Positions 43,234 through 51,220 of a stretch of 64,000 nucleotides of DNA are shown piece by piece; position 1 is the stretch's first letter; every line of letters starts with the position of its first letter. The stretch is from Neobacillus niacini NBRC 15566. GTDB taxonomy: Bacteria > Bacillota > Bacilli > Bacillales > Cytobacillaceae. The notes beneath the pieces were generated by a model, which searched no databases, was not told where the DNA came from, and saw only the letters and a program-made list of their open reading frames with translations. A program made the position numbers and the translations under genes. The stretch spans positions 1 through 64,000 of the forward strand of contig NZ_BCVA01000031.1 in the NCBI RefSeq assembly GCF_001591505.1, given 5' to 3'.

Positions 43234-43917
43234 ATGGAGACCATTCAAATATTAATTGCCGATGATATGGAAGCCCACCGCAGGCGGCTTGAGAGAATTA
43301 TCAATAGTGTCGGAAACCTTTCACTAGTCGCCTCTGCCAAAAGTGGATATGAAGCCGTTGCCTATGCGGCGATCAAAAAACCGGACATTGTCTTAATGGA
43401 TATCGAAATGGAAAGTCAGATGGCCGGAGTGAAGGCCGCTTCTGAAATTAATAAAATATTACCAAATACCAAAATTGTCATGCTCACTGTTCATCAGGAT
43501 AATAATATTGTCTTTGCTGCCTTTCAAACAGGCATTGTCGATTATTTAATGAAATCTGCGCCAAAGGAAGAGATTATCGAAGCGATTTATTCAGCCGCCA
43601 ACAACCAATCGCCGATTCGTCCGATTATAGCAGAGAAAATCAGACAAGAGTTCGCACGAATTAAAAAATCAGAAGATCATTTAACCCATTTTTTTAAAAT
43701 CATTGCCAATCTAACACCCTCTGAGCTAGAGGTATTGAAACTTCTCTGCAGCGGGATGAAACGGAAAGAAATAGCGGAAGCACGCGCCGTAGAGGTAGAA
43801 ACGATAAAAAAGCAAATCAGCAGCTTGTTGAAAAAATTTGATAAGAATTCGACCAAGGAAATCGTCATCGATGTCACCGAGCTGAAGCTATTTGATATGA
43901 TTAAAGATATTTCGTAG
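43234..43917 (+). CDS. Response regulator, NarL/FixJ family
   Basis: A 227-residue regulator. The receiver domain has D10-D11 in IADDMEA, the phospho-acceptor D56 in VLMDIEM, and K at SAPKEE. A C-terminal LuxR-type helix-turn-helix follows (LTPSELEVLKLLCSGMKRKEIAE ... VETIKKQISSLLKKF). ATG follows a GTGGAGTG site. It forms an operon with the preceding kinase and probably activates the divergent glycosaminoglycan importer/lyase operon. No binding site was identified. Confidence 0.9.
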   Translation: METIQILIADDMEAHRRRLERIINSVGNLSLVASAKSGYEAVAYAAIKKPDIVLMDIEMESQMAGVKAASEINKILPNTKIVMLTVHQDNNIVFAAFQTGIVDYLMKSAPKEEIIEAIYSAANNQSPIRPIIAEKIRQEFARIKKSEDHLTHFFKIIANLTPSELEVLKLLCSGMKRKEIAEARAVEVETIKKQISSLLKKFDKNSTKEIVIDVTELKLFDMIKDIS

Positions 43918-43918
43918 G

Positions 43919-43954
43919 GGTAACCACGGATTATGGTGTGTTACCTCTTTTTTT
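43919..43954 (+). terminator. Terminator of the two-component operon
   Basis: GGTAACCAC (43919-43927) pairs with GTGTGTTACC (ending 43945) with a one-base bulge and is followed by TCTTTTTTT. It overlaps the end of the response-regulator gene by no coding base. Confidence 0.8.
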
Positions 43955-44007
43955 AAATCAATCATTTTGAAACGCAATCACCTACAACCCCCGAATAAGT
44001 CACAGGC

Positions 44008-44151
44008 TTATATAATGCGAGTTTCAGTGTTGGAGCAGATTCTTCTGCTTTCACTATTTTAATAGGTGTTGCATCGAACATGACGATAAGTAATACATTT
44101 AAACACGTAGCAAACAGCAAGTAACAATCTCATTTTTGAACGTTTGTTCAT
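44008..44151 (-). CDS. Possible 47-residue exported or membrane microprotein
   Basis: A short frame in the otherwise empty 425-bp gap between the two-component operon and the Gfo/Idh/MocA gene. The product begins with a basic stretch (MNKRSKMR), continues with a 17-20-residue hydrophobic core (LLLAVCYVFNVLLIVMF) and has KAEEICSNTETRII at the end. This looks like a signal peptide or single membrane anchor with a very short tail. Possible ribosome sites upstream of ATG 44151 are AGGG (6 nt) or GGAG (too far, 16 nt). No family is recognised. It may be chance; about one third likely to be real. Confidence 0.3.
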
Positions 44152-44213
44152 AAAAATCCCTACTTATCTCCTTTACCTATTTTTATATCTTACTAATACA
44201 CTCTTTAAATAAA

Positions 44214-44276
44214 CAAAAAAGGCATGGAGGTATCGAATCAAAAGAATTGATTTTCTTTCAACTTTACCACCATGCC
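44214..44276 (-). terminator. Terminator of the GH88/GH29 operon
   Basis: On the minus strand GGCATGGTGGTA pairs with TACCTCCATGCC (one mismatch), with an inner AATCAA/TTGATT stem, followed by TTTTTT. It lies 67-129 bp past the stop of the second Gfo/Idh/MocA gene. Confidence 0.8.
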
Positions 44277-44342
44277 TGATCGTATCAGTAACATGTGATC
44301 ATATTAAAAAATGAACAAAATTTTAGACACTGAAATATACTA

Positions 44343-45617
44343 CTATAATTGGATATTTTCAATCAATCTATGATAGTAATCATCAATCGCAATCGATTGA
44401 CCATGATTTAACCTTGATTCTTCAGCAGCAAAAGCCATTAGGTGGCTTCGTACCGATGCCGATGCGGAAGAAACACTATCCCGTTTGCTGCCATTTTGAA
44501 TTTCTCTCAGGAACGTTCGAATGATCCCCTTATCTCCTCCGCCATGCCCTCCAATCGGCTTGTTAAAGTGAATGACAGTTTCATGTTTTGATAGAAAATC
44601 AAAAATGGAAATACTGTTTTCTTCCATGTTTCCACGTATCTCGCCTTTTGTCCCCATAATTTGGACCATACGTGTTTGTTCCCTCGTAAAACCACACATA
44701 CTAAACGTCGCCGTTGCCCCGCCCTCGAATTCCATATTGACGACTTGATGGTCCACCACATTATTATCGGAGCGGTATACACATCTTCCATAAGGTGTTT
44801 CATTCAATGCTTTTATGATACCTTCATTCGTATGGTCTTCTGTGAATTTCCTTGCCCATCCTTTGCCTTCACCTAGATAATACTTACCAGCATGGAAAGG
44901 ACATTCCAATTCAGCCGGACATCCATCTAAACATCGCATTGGTGCTCCGATGGGGGCATTTTCTTCCTTAAAATGCATGAGGGATCCATAGGAACTAACC
45001 CTATTACACTCCTTGCCCAGCACAAAAGAAATAATATCCATATCATGACAAGATTTTTGCAGAATCATCGGGCTCGACTTTTCTTTATTATTCCAATTAC
45101 CGCGTACAAAGCTGTGAGACATATGCATCACTTCTACATTTTCATTTAATTGCAGGGATACAACTTCACCTATTTCTCCTTGAGAAATCATCTTTTTAAT
45201 CGTCGCCCAAAATTCTGTATACCTCAATACATGGCAGATTGTAAGCTGTCGATTGTATTTTTGGGCGGCTTGTTCCATCGCAATGCATTCCACTGGATCA
45301 GGGGACATCGGTTTTTCCAAAAGAACATGATACCCCAACTCCAATGCTTTCATAGTCGGTTTAAAGTGAAAGCGGTCAAGTGTACAGATTATGGCAATAT
45401 CTGCAATTCTCTTATCTAGATTCAATACGTCTTCCCAGGTCTCATAGCAATGTTCGTTGGAAATATGATGTGCTTGTTGAAATTTTATTCTTCTTTCACT
45501 ATTCGGTTCTGCCACACCGATAATCTTTAGTTCATTCGGATACTCTAACGCATATGGAGCATAAGCTCTTAGCCCTCTGTCACCTGCCCCAATTATGATA
45601 GCGGTCATTGGCTTCAT
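44343..45617 (-). CDS. Gfo/Idh/MocA-family protein with Cys-rich insert, copy 2
   Basis: A 424-residue near-copy of the protein at 12498-13772: same length, same Rossmann motif (IIIGAGDRG), EKPMSPDP and cysteine cluster CLDGCPAELECPF. By eye roughly 85 percent of residues agree, and DNA is similar as well. Start at 45617 has AGGAGG upstream; the in-frame ATG at 45698 would overlap the fucosidase gene. Last gene of the DUF2264/GH88/GH29 operon, 23 nt after the fucosidase. A glycan-processing NAD-dependent role is suggested by the shared context of both copies but is unproven. Confidence 0.85.
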   Translation of the reverse strand: MKPMTAIIIGAGDRGLRAYAPYALEYPNELKIIGVAEPNSERRIKFQQAHHISNEHCYETWEDVLNLDKRIADIAIICTLDRFHFKPTMKALELGYHVLLEKPMSPDPVECIAMEQAAQKYNRQLTICHVLRYTEFWATIKKMISQGEIGEVVSLQLNENVEVMHMSHSFVRGNWNNKEKSSPMILQKSCHDMDIISFVLGKECNRVSSYGSLMHFKEENAPIGAPMRCLDGCPAELECPFHAGKYYLGEGKGWARKFTEDHTNEGIIKALNETPYGRCVYRSDNNVVDHQVVNMEFEGGATATFSMCGFTREQTRMVQIMGTKGEIRGNMEENSISIFDFLSKHETVIHFNKPIGGHGGGDKGIIRTFLREIQNGSKRDSVSSASASVRSHLMAFAAEESRLNHGQSIAIDDYYHRLIENIQL

Positions 45618-45640
45618 CTTAAACTCTACCTCCTTCGTTT

Positions 45641-47332
45641 TCAGCTTTCTATTTTTATCATTTTTACTGCTCTGAGTTTTACCGCAGCTGCTTGCCAAAT
45701 CTCCGGTCCTTTTGGTTTTTCCCTTACTCTACTTGAGTGTAGTCGTAAGGAGTAAAGTCCTGGTCGTTCAATCTCAAAGATTCCTAAATGACTGTGAATT
45801 TCGGTATATGGATGCTGGCAAGTCTCCGAATCTTCAATAATATCATCCTCATTTGGCATCACGCTTTTTGACTCATTCCCAATTTCTATTTTCATACTAT
45901 CTGCAAATTCATTTTTCCAATCTACACCTGTTCTTTTATAGGCGATCAGATGAACCTCATACTTTCCTTTTTCCGTAATTTTCACTTGCCATTCCGCAGC
46001 ATTTTGCTGCTGCTCCCTCTCTATTTTTGCATGACCGAAATCCAGTTTAATGACACCAGATTGTTCAATGAAAGCAGGGTCAATCTTTAATTCTTCGGCT
46101 AATTCTAAAACGATAACTGAGCTAAATTCGCATGGAGGCTCTTCCGGCAGCTCCAATTGTAAACGGTATACTCCATCATTTTCACTATTCTCCTGCATAA
46201 AAGAAATCTTTTGTTGAGGATTTGAAAGAATATAGACCTGATGTACTTTGGTTTTAAAGCCATTAATGCACAACGAACTGGATGACCATTTCTGATTATG
46301 AATATGAAGGAAAACTTTATTTTCCTTTAGTGTTACCGCTCCCCAATCAAACTCATAGGGAAATGGACTTCCCTTTGTTCCGTAGATGCTTTCGCCATTT
46401 TTATCCATCCAGTCTCCTATTTCCTTCAATTTTTCTACTGAAAATTCTGGAATTTCCCCACGCTCGTCAGGCCCTACATTAAGAAGCAGATTTCCTCCTT
46501 TGCTGGCTATGTTCACCATTTTCCTAATGATCGAATCAGTAGATTTATAATGATTATCACCGGCACTGTAACCCCAGGATTTATTTAATGTCATCGGTGT
46601 TTCCCAAGGTTTTGTATCTTCCCCACTCATGGGGATTTCATTATCACCTTTTGATTGAAAATCTCCAAAATCCGGCCAATGGCTGACCCTGCTGTTCACT
46701 AGACAATCAGGCTGAAGGCTTTTGACCAATTGAACCATTTCCTCACTATCTTTTTTGGAAAGACCACCTGAGGTATCAAACCATATAAGACCAATGGGGC
46801 CGTATTTTGTTAGAAGTTCTGTAACTTGTGGTTTGACCAAACGGTTCCAATAGTGATAAAAGGCCTTTTCTTCCAAATGATAATCCCAAATATTGTTAGC
46901 AGAGTCATGAATCGAATGAGGATGGTGCCAGTCGATGACATGGGAATAATAGAAACACAACTTCATCCCTTGGAGTGCACATTCCTCGGCTAGCTCTTTT
47001 AGCGGGTCTCTGCCAAACGGAGTCGAATCTACAATATTAAATTTGTCTGCCTTCGAGTGGAACATTGCAAAACCATCATGATGCTTTGCAGTAATGACGA
47101 TATACTTCATCCCCGCTCTTTTAGCCAAACTTACCCATTCCTTCGCATTAAATAGATGGGGATTAAATGTCTCCGTAAGCTGTTCATACTCTTTCACGGG
47201 AATTTTTTGGCCGTACATCACCCATTCCCCTTTACCGATTGCGGCATATAACCCCCAATGAATAAACATCCCGAATCTCGCATCAGTAAACCAGCCGACC
47301 GAACTCCTATTTTCTACCATCAGTTCCTTCAT
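45641..47332 (-). CDS. Cytoplasmic GH29 alpha-L-fucosidase
   Basis: A 563-residue GH29 enzyme. Signature segments are WFTDARFGMFIHWGLYA (14-30), ITAKHHDGFAMFHS (80-93) and the nucleophile D186 in GLIWFDTSGG. A C-terminal beta-sandwich (about 330-420) and a further Ig-like region follow to residue 563. There is no signal peptide, so fucose is removed from imported oligosaccharide. AAGGGTGA precedes the ATG. It is in an operon with GH88 and DUF2264, which points to a glycan with both fucose and uronate. Clean start and all core motifs present; linkage preference unknown. Confidence 0.92.
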   Translation of the reverse strand: MKELMVENRSSVGWFTDARFGMFIHWGLYAAIGKGEWVMYGQKIPVKEYEQLTETFNPHLFNAKEWVSLAKRAGMKYIVITAKHHDGFAMFHSKADKFNIVDSTPFGRDPLKELAEECALQGMKLCFYYSHVIDWHHPHSIHDSANNIWDYHLEEKAFYHYWNRLVKPQVTELLTKYGPIGLIWFDTSGGLSKKDSEEMVQLVKSLQPDCLVNSRVSHWPDFGDFQSKGDNEIPMSGEDTKPWETPMTLNKSWGYSAGDNHYKSTDSIIRKMVNIASKGGNLLLNVGPDERGEIPEFSVEKLKEIGDWMDKNGESIYGTKGSPFPYEFDWGAVTLKENKVFLHIHNQKWSSSSLCINGFKTKVHQVYILSNPQQKISFMQENSENDGVYRLQLELPEEPPCEFSSVIVLELAEELKIDPAFIEQSGVIKLDFGHAKIEREQQQNAAEWQVKITEKGKYEVHLIAYKRTGVDWKNEFADSMKIEIGNESKSVMPNEDDIIEDSETCQHPYTEIHSHLGIFEIERPGLYSLRLHSSRVREKPKGPEIWQAAAVKLRAVKMIKIES

Positions 47333-47372
47333 AAAATCACCCTTTTCCCCTATATTTAACTAAAGTAACATA

Positions 47373-48011
47373 TCAGATTGATCGTTTCTCTTCAGCTTCT
47401 TCCTGTTTTGTTTTTTCAAAGGCAAGGTTTGCCATGAACATTAAAAACCACGCCAATAAACTCACACTTAAGAATGGCAGCAGGCCTGGGATATACGTAA
47501 TAAAGAAGTAAAATGCGACAAGCCCGCCGATCATGGAAATCCCATGAAACGGGCAGGAAAGGCAGAACCAAAGTGACATTTTCAAATATTGAAAGAAACG
47601 CAGTTGATAATGAGCAAAAACCGGACCTAAGAACAGGTTCGTAATCAAAAAGACAAAGGTAATCGACAGCACAAGGATATAAAGAATCAACGAAACTGCA
47701 CCGCCATGTGCCTTTAGAAAAACGAGATAGAAATATAGGATAAACCCTAAAAGGGTGATGATTCCGCCTAATGCATTGGCCTTCCAAAATTCCCTTCGAA
47801 AACGGGTCCAAAACGTCTTGAAAAAGGAAAATTCCTCGTCGCGTTGGATCATCTTCCTGAGTACCGCAAACATGGCCATCGTTGCAGGAAAAACCCCGCC
47901 AATGACAAGACCCACCACACTTCCAAGAAGCCATAGAAATTGTACATATACAAGCTTTGCAATCCAGTCCATTCCGTTATATAGCCTGCCGATTACCCCG
48001 TTTAATTCCAT
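47373..48011 (-). CDS. DUF624 (YesL-like) membrane protein, 2
   Basis: A 212-residue protein with about five transmembrane helices. It has LWLLGSVVGLVIGGVFPATMAMFAVLRKM and FWTRFRREFWKANALGG, the DUF624 pattern, and a charged tail (TKQEEAEEKRSI). The order GH88 then DUF624 repeats that at 31492-33309. The start is uncertain: ATG 48011 has GGGTGG 7 nt upstream, while GTG 48023 has AAGGA only 4 nt away. Function unknown; a helper for the ABC importer has been suggested by gene context only. Confidence 0.78.
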   Translation of the reverse strand: MELNGVIGRLYNGMDWIAKLVYVQFLWLLGSVVGLVIGGVFPATMAMFAVLRKMIQRDEEFSFFKTFWTRFRREFWKANALGGIITLLGFILYFYLVFLKAHGGAVSLILYILVLSITFVFLITNLFLGPVFAHYQLRFFQYLKMSLWFCLSCPFHGISMIGGLVAFYFFITYIPGLLPFLSVSLLAWFLMFMANLAFEKTKQEEAEEKRSI

Positions 48012-48037
48012 GATGAAAACCACCCATTCCTTTCAAA

Positions 48038-49243
48038 CTACCAGTATAGTGTCCAGTTTTTCGTCAGTCTGACAAGCGCTTCAAAATAAAAATAATCACC
48101 CCACATACAGCTTTCATCGATCCCGTGGCTGAAATTTTTATTGTACACACTATGAAGCAATACCCCTTCTTCTGCCTCATCTTCACTTGAGACATATTGT
48201 TTTGATAAAGAAGAAATGATTTTTATGGCTGCATGTTCATAGTACCTGCGGTCCTCATCCAAAATCGGAAGCTGTCTGACCATTTCTAGTAATCCGCATG
48301 CTGCGATTGCCGCTGCTGAACTGTCACGTTCCTCTTCTCCCTCGGTAAAAATCAAATCCCAGTAGCAGATATCATCTTCCGGCAGTCGATTGAGAAAATA
48401 ATGTGCTAATTTTTTGCTCACGGAGAGGAACTGTTCATCTTTTGTGTAGAGATAACTCAAGGGGAATCCGTACATTCCCCAAGCCTGCCCTCGTGACCAG
48501 CAGGATTCATCGGAAAATCCTTGATGGGTATCGCCCTTTATTGGTTCGCCGCTTTCCGGATTCATATAGTACGTATGGTATGTAGACGCATCATCGCGGA
48601 CAATAAAATGAAACGCTTGAAGAATATGCTGATAGGCAGCTCGTTTGTATTTTGGGTCGCCGGTTTCGCCTGAAGCCCAATAAAGTAACGACAAATTCAT
48701 ATTACAGTCGATAATCATCCGGCCTCGCTGCTTCGGATTGCTTAAATCTCCCCACGCTTGAATAATTCCGGCCTTTTCGTGAAATCTTTCAAGCAAGAGG
48801 TCTGCTGCCTTTAAGGCAAGCATCCGTGCTTCCTGATTACCCGTCAATTTATATGCAGCCATGCAGGAGAGGGTATATAGAAAGCCAAGATCATGAGTAT
48901 TGGTCATTATTCTTTTTTCAATTCTTTCCCGGTAGCTAGCCAACTGAATTTCCGCAACTTCACGGTATTTCATATCACCCGTTACTTCGTAGGCAAGCCA
49001 TAGCATTCCTGTCCAAAACCCCGGCGTCCACTCAAGATTTTCAGTCGCTTCATAGCAAAGGTTTGTTGTACAAGGGGCTGGAAATTGCTCAGTAAAACGC
49101 GGGAGCTTTTGATCAATTTTTTTTAACACATGGCGAATAGCGTTTTCTGCCTCTTCTCTCGAAAACGCCGGCCTGTTTGCATAACGAGCTTTTTGCTGAA
49201 TACCTTCATCTATAACAGTTTTATTGATTTGATTAATCATCAC
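48038..49243 (-). CDS. Unsaturated glucuronyl hydrolase, GH88, 2
   Basis: A 401-residue GH88 paralogue of the protein at 32110-33309. The catalytic aspartates D118 (THDLGFLY) and D179 (RMIIDCNMN) are conserved, as is RGQAWGMYGF. There is no signal peptide. GAGGAGAG lies 6 nt upstream of the ATG, and the ATG overlaps the stop of the DUF2264 gene by 4 nt. No lyase is encoded in this operon, so its unsaturated substrate must come from elsewhere (perhaps the PL8 enzymes), or it accepts a different uronyl glycan. Confidence 0.92.
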   Translation of the reverse strand: MMINQINKTVIDEGIQQKARYANRPAFSREEAENAIRHVLKKIDQKLPRFTEQFPAPCTTNLCYEATENLEWTPGFWTGMLWLAYEVTGDMKYREVAEIQLASYRERIEKRIMTNTHDLGFLYTLSCMAAYKLTGNQEARMLALKAADLLLERFHEKAGIIQAWGDLSNPKQRGRMIIDCNMNLSLLYWASGETGDPKYKRAAYQHILQAFHFIVRDDASTYHTYYMNPESGEPIKGDTHQGFSDESCWSRGQAWGMYGFPLSYLYTKDEQFLSVSKKLAHYFLNRLPEDDICYWDLIFTEGEEERDSSAAAIAACGLLEMVRQLPILDEDRRYYEHAAIKIISSLSKQYVSSEDEAEEGVLLHSVYNKNFSHGIDESCMWGDYFYFEALVRLTKNWTLYW

Positions 49244-51132
49244 GTTCTCTCCTCCTCTAACAGTTGATGCGGTACAATTCCCTTAATCTCGTAAACTTCT
49301 TTATTATCCTGGCTCACAATGATCAGATTGTCATTTCTTAAAACGAACCCGGGCTTACGTTCCCAATGGCATTTTCCACGTTCAGAATCACCATGACCTG
49401 TGACGGCTGTTACGTATAGATGCGTGCCAGGGTTGATTTGTCCGTGTAAAGTAGGAATGAACGAAGTAGAAGAATGTAGTACATTTGTATTTGGGTCAGC
49501 CAATACTAAGGAAGACGACCGTTCTCCAAATAAATTGATGATTCCACTAAAACCCCATGGGCAAAGTGTAGCAATACCATCATCATCTACTAATTCCTGA
49601 TGGAAGTGTTGAAGACTAATTTCCTTTTCACGGGCAATCGCAAACCCGCCTTCAGCTGTAATAAGCTGTCTTTCCGTTTGAATTTTATGAATTCTTACAT
49701 GCCACCCCTCCAGTGGAATAAGCCAGGTTTTCACCTCGACATTACTCCATGGCTTCCAGCGTGAAAAAATAGCTGCGTCCTCCATCCTTACTTCTTCACA
49801 TTTTCTGCGGCCGCGATAATACATATTTTCCTCACTGAAGACAATCATCGAGTCAAACGCTCCCTGAATCAGATCATAGTTGCTTTTTGGCACGCTGAAT
49901 CCAAAGGCAGTCGAATAAGCAAACTTTGCATATTTTTCAGCTGTGTGGGCAGGTTCGAATAATGCATACTGTCCGGAAGTTAAAGCATACACATGGTCTC
50001 TATCCCTTGAAATAATCATGTTCGGATGAAGCAAACCTTTCATTTTTTCCAGTTCAGGCAGCGGTTCCTCTTCCGCTGCCCAGAGCGGGTGATTTTCGTC
50101 CAAAGCAAGCAGCAGGAAGATTTTAAGCGCCCAATAGGGTGAACCGGGGGCGTTATATTTTTCCGCCATAATTAAATTTGGATAAGCATACCCGATGCTT
50201 AAAATACCATCTGAATGATAGATTGGCTTGCTTAGCCACCAGCGTAAATGGCGCAGAATAATTCCTTTCATCACGCCCCATGAATAAACTTCCAAGTCGG
50301 CAAATGCCAGTGCACTCCAAAATGACCCTTGAGCAAATCGATAGGTTAGGCTTCTGCCAAAGGGAATCGATGAACCATCCTCGGAAAACCAATAAATAAA
50401 GTCCTTCGCAAAAACCTTTGCCCGGTCTTTAAATCGCTTAGAACGTTCCGGATCCTTATCCTTCATGACTTCTGCGTAAATAAGCCCATAAAAATAAAAC
50501 CCAAACGGAATATAGTAATCAACCTGCGGGGCTTTGCCATCTGAAAACCAGCCAATTCCCAAGTAGAACTCTTCTAATCTCGTTAACGTTTTCTCTTGAA
50601 GTTTTTGGTTATAGGGTAACCCCAACGTATCAAACGCAGTATTCACCATGACTCTAAAAAATAGCCAATTATTATCGACAGGTTGTTTTTCATTTATTTG
50701 ATTTAACCACAGATATAAGTTTTGCTTTTCCTGATCAGTTAAAGGATGCCACAGTTTATCCGGAACGAGAATCAGCCCCAGTGAGAGAGCAGCCATCTCA
50801 ACCATCCGCTGGTCAACATCCGTAATCGGTCCCCAATATTCTTCATGGTCCGGATTGGAGCCGTTTCGAATCCCTTTTAGATAAATCTCCTCTAAAACAG
50901 GACATTCGCCGCCGCCCTTCCAAAAAGGCACAAGCCCCCATAACGGCCGTGAAAATCCCTCCATTTGAATGACTTGATTTCTTGAGATGGCGCTTGTTCT
51001 TCCAACATCTAATAAAGACTTACCGTCTGAGTAAAAATCAACCAATGGCAGACAAAGCTGTCTTATTGCCTCCATAACATCTTTTCTCGTTTTTAGCGGA
51101 TTTTCCATTATCGGAATTTGATTATATTTCAT
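49240..51132 (-). CDS. DUF2264 protein, possible uronic-acid glycosidase
   Basis: A 630-residue cytoplasmic protein with the DUF2264 pattern: SAISRNQVIQMEGFSRPLWGLVPFWKGGG (about 47-75), ITDVDQRMVEMAALSLGL and VDNNWLFFRVMVNTAFDTLGL. It probably has an alpha/alpha barrel N-terminal half and a beta-sandwich C-terminal half, as in several lyase/hydrolase folds. I recall family members being grouped with beta-glucuronidases (CAZy GH154), which would fit the GH88 neighbour. That assignment needs a search. It follows the binding-protein gene after a hairpin and overlaps GH88 by 4 nt. Confidence 0.75.
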   Translation of the reverse strand: MKYNQIPIMENPLKTRKDVMEAIRQLCLPLVDFYSDGKSLLDVGRTSAISRNQVIQMEGFSRPLWGLVPFWKGGGECPVLEEIYLKGIRNGSNPDHEEYWGPITDVDQRMVEMAALSLGLILVPDKLWHPLTDQEKQNLYLWLNQINEKQPVDNNWLFFRVMVNTAFDTLGLPYNQKLQEKTLTRLEEFYLGIGWFSDGKAPQVDYYIPFGFYFYGLIYAEVMKDKDPERSKRFKDRAKVFAKDFIYWFSEDGSSIPFGRSLTYRFAQGSFWSALAFADLEVYSWGVMKGIILRHLRWWLSKPIYHSDGILSIGYAYPNLIMAEKYNAPGSPYWALKIFLLLALDENHPLWAAEEEPLPELEKMKGLLHPNMIISRDRDHVYALTSGQYALFEPAHTAEKYAKFAYSTAFGFSVPKSNYDLIQGAFDSMIVFSEENMYYRGRRKCEEVRMEDAAIFSRWKPWSNVEVKTWLIPLEGWHVRIHKIQTERQLITAEGGFAIAREKEISLQHFHQELVDDDGIATLCPWGFSGIINLFGERSSSLVLADPNTNVLHSSTSFIPTLHGQINPGTHLYVTAVTGHGDSERGKCHWERKPGFVLRNDNLIIVSQDNKEVYEIKGIVPHQLLEEERT

Positions 51133-51161
51133 ATTTTTCTCCTATCCTCAGCATGTAAGGA

Positions 51162-51194
51162 AGGTGTTAGTTCAAAAATGGAGAACTAACACCT
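51162..51194 (-). terminator. Intercistronic hairpin after binding-protein gene 4
   Basis: AGGTGTTAGTTC (51162-51173) and GAACTAACACCT (51183-51194) form a perfect 12-bp stem with a 9-nt loop between the binding-protein stop and the DUF2264 start. There is no T-run. It probably limits 3' decay or attenuates downstream transcription. Confidence 0.6.
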
Positions 51195-51220
51195 CAGGGT
51201 CATCGATTTAAATGAAGAAC

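Noticed and set aside
43980-44160. Remnant of a transposase
   Set aside because: None of the frames gives a transposase motif and no terminal inverted repeats were seen; the stretch only holds the small frame described.
47416-47934. 172-residue minus-strand frame overlapping DUF624 gene 2
   Set aside because: It is in another frame of the same stretch. The DUF624 reading has membrane helices and family motifs; this one has neither.
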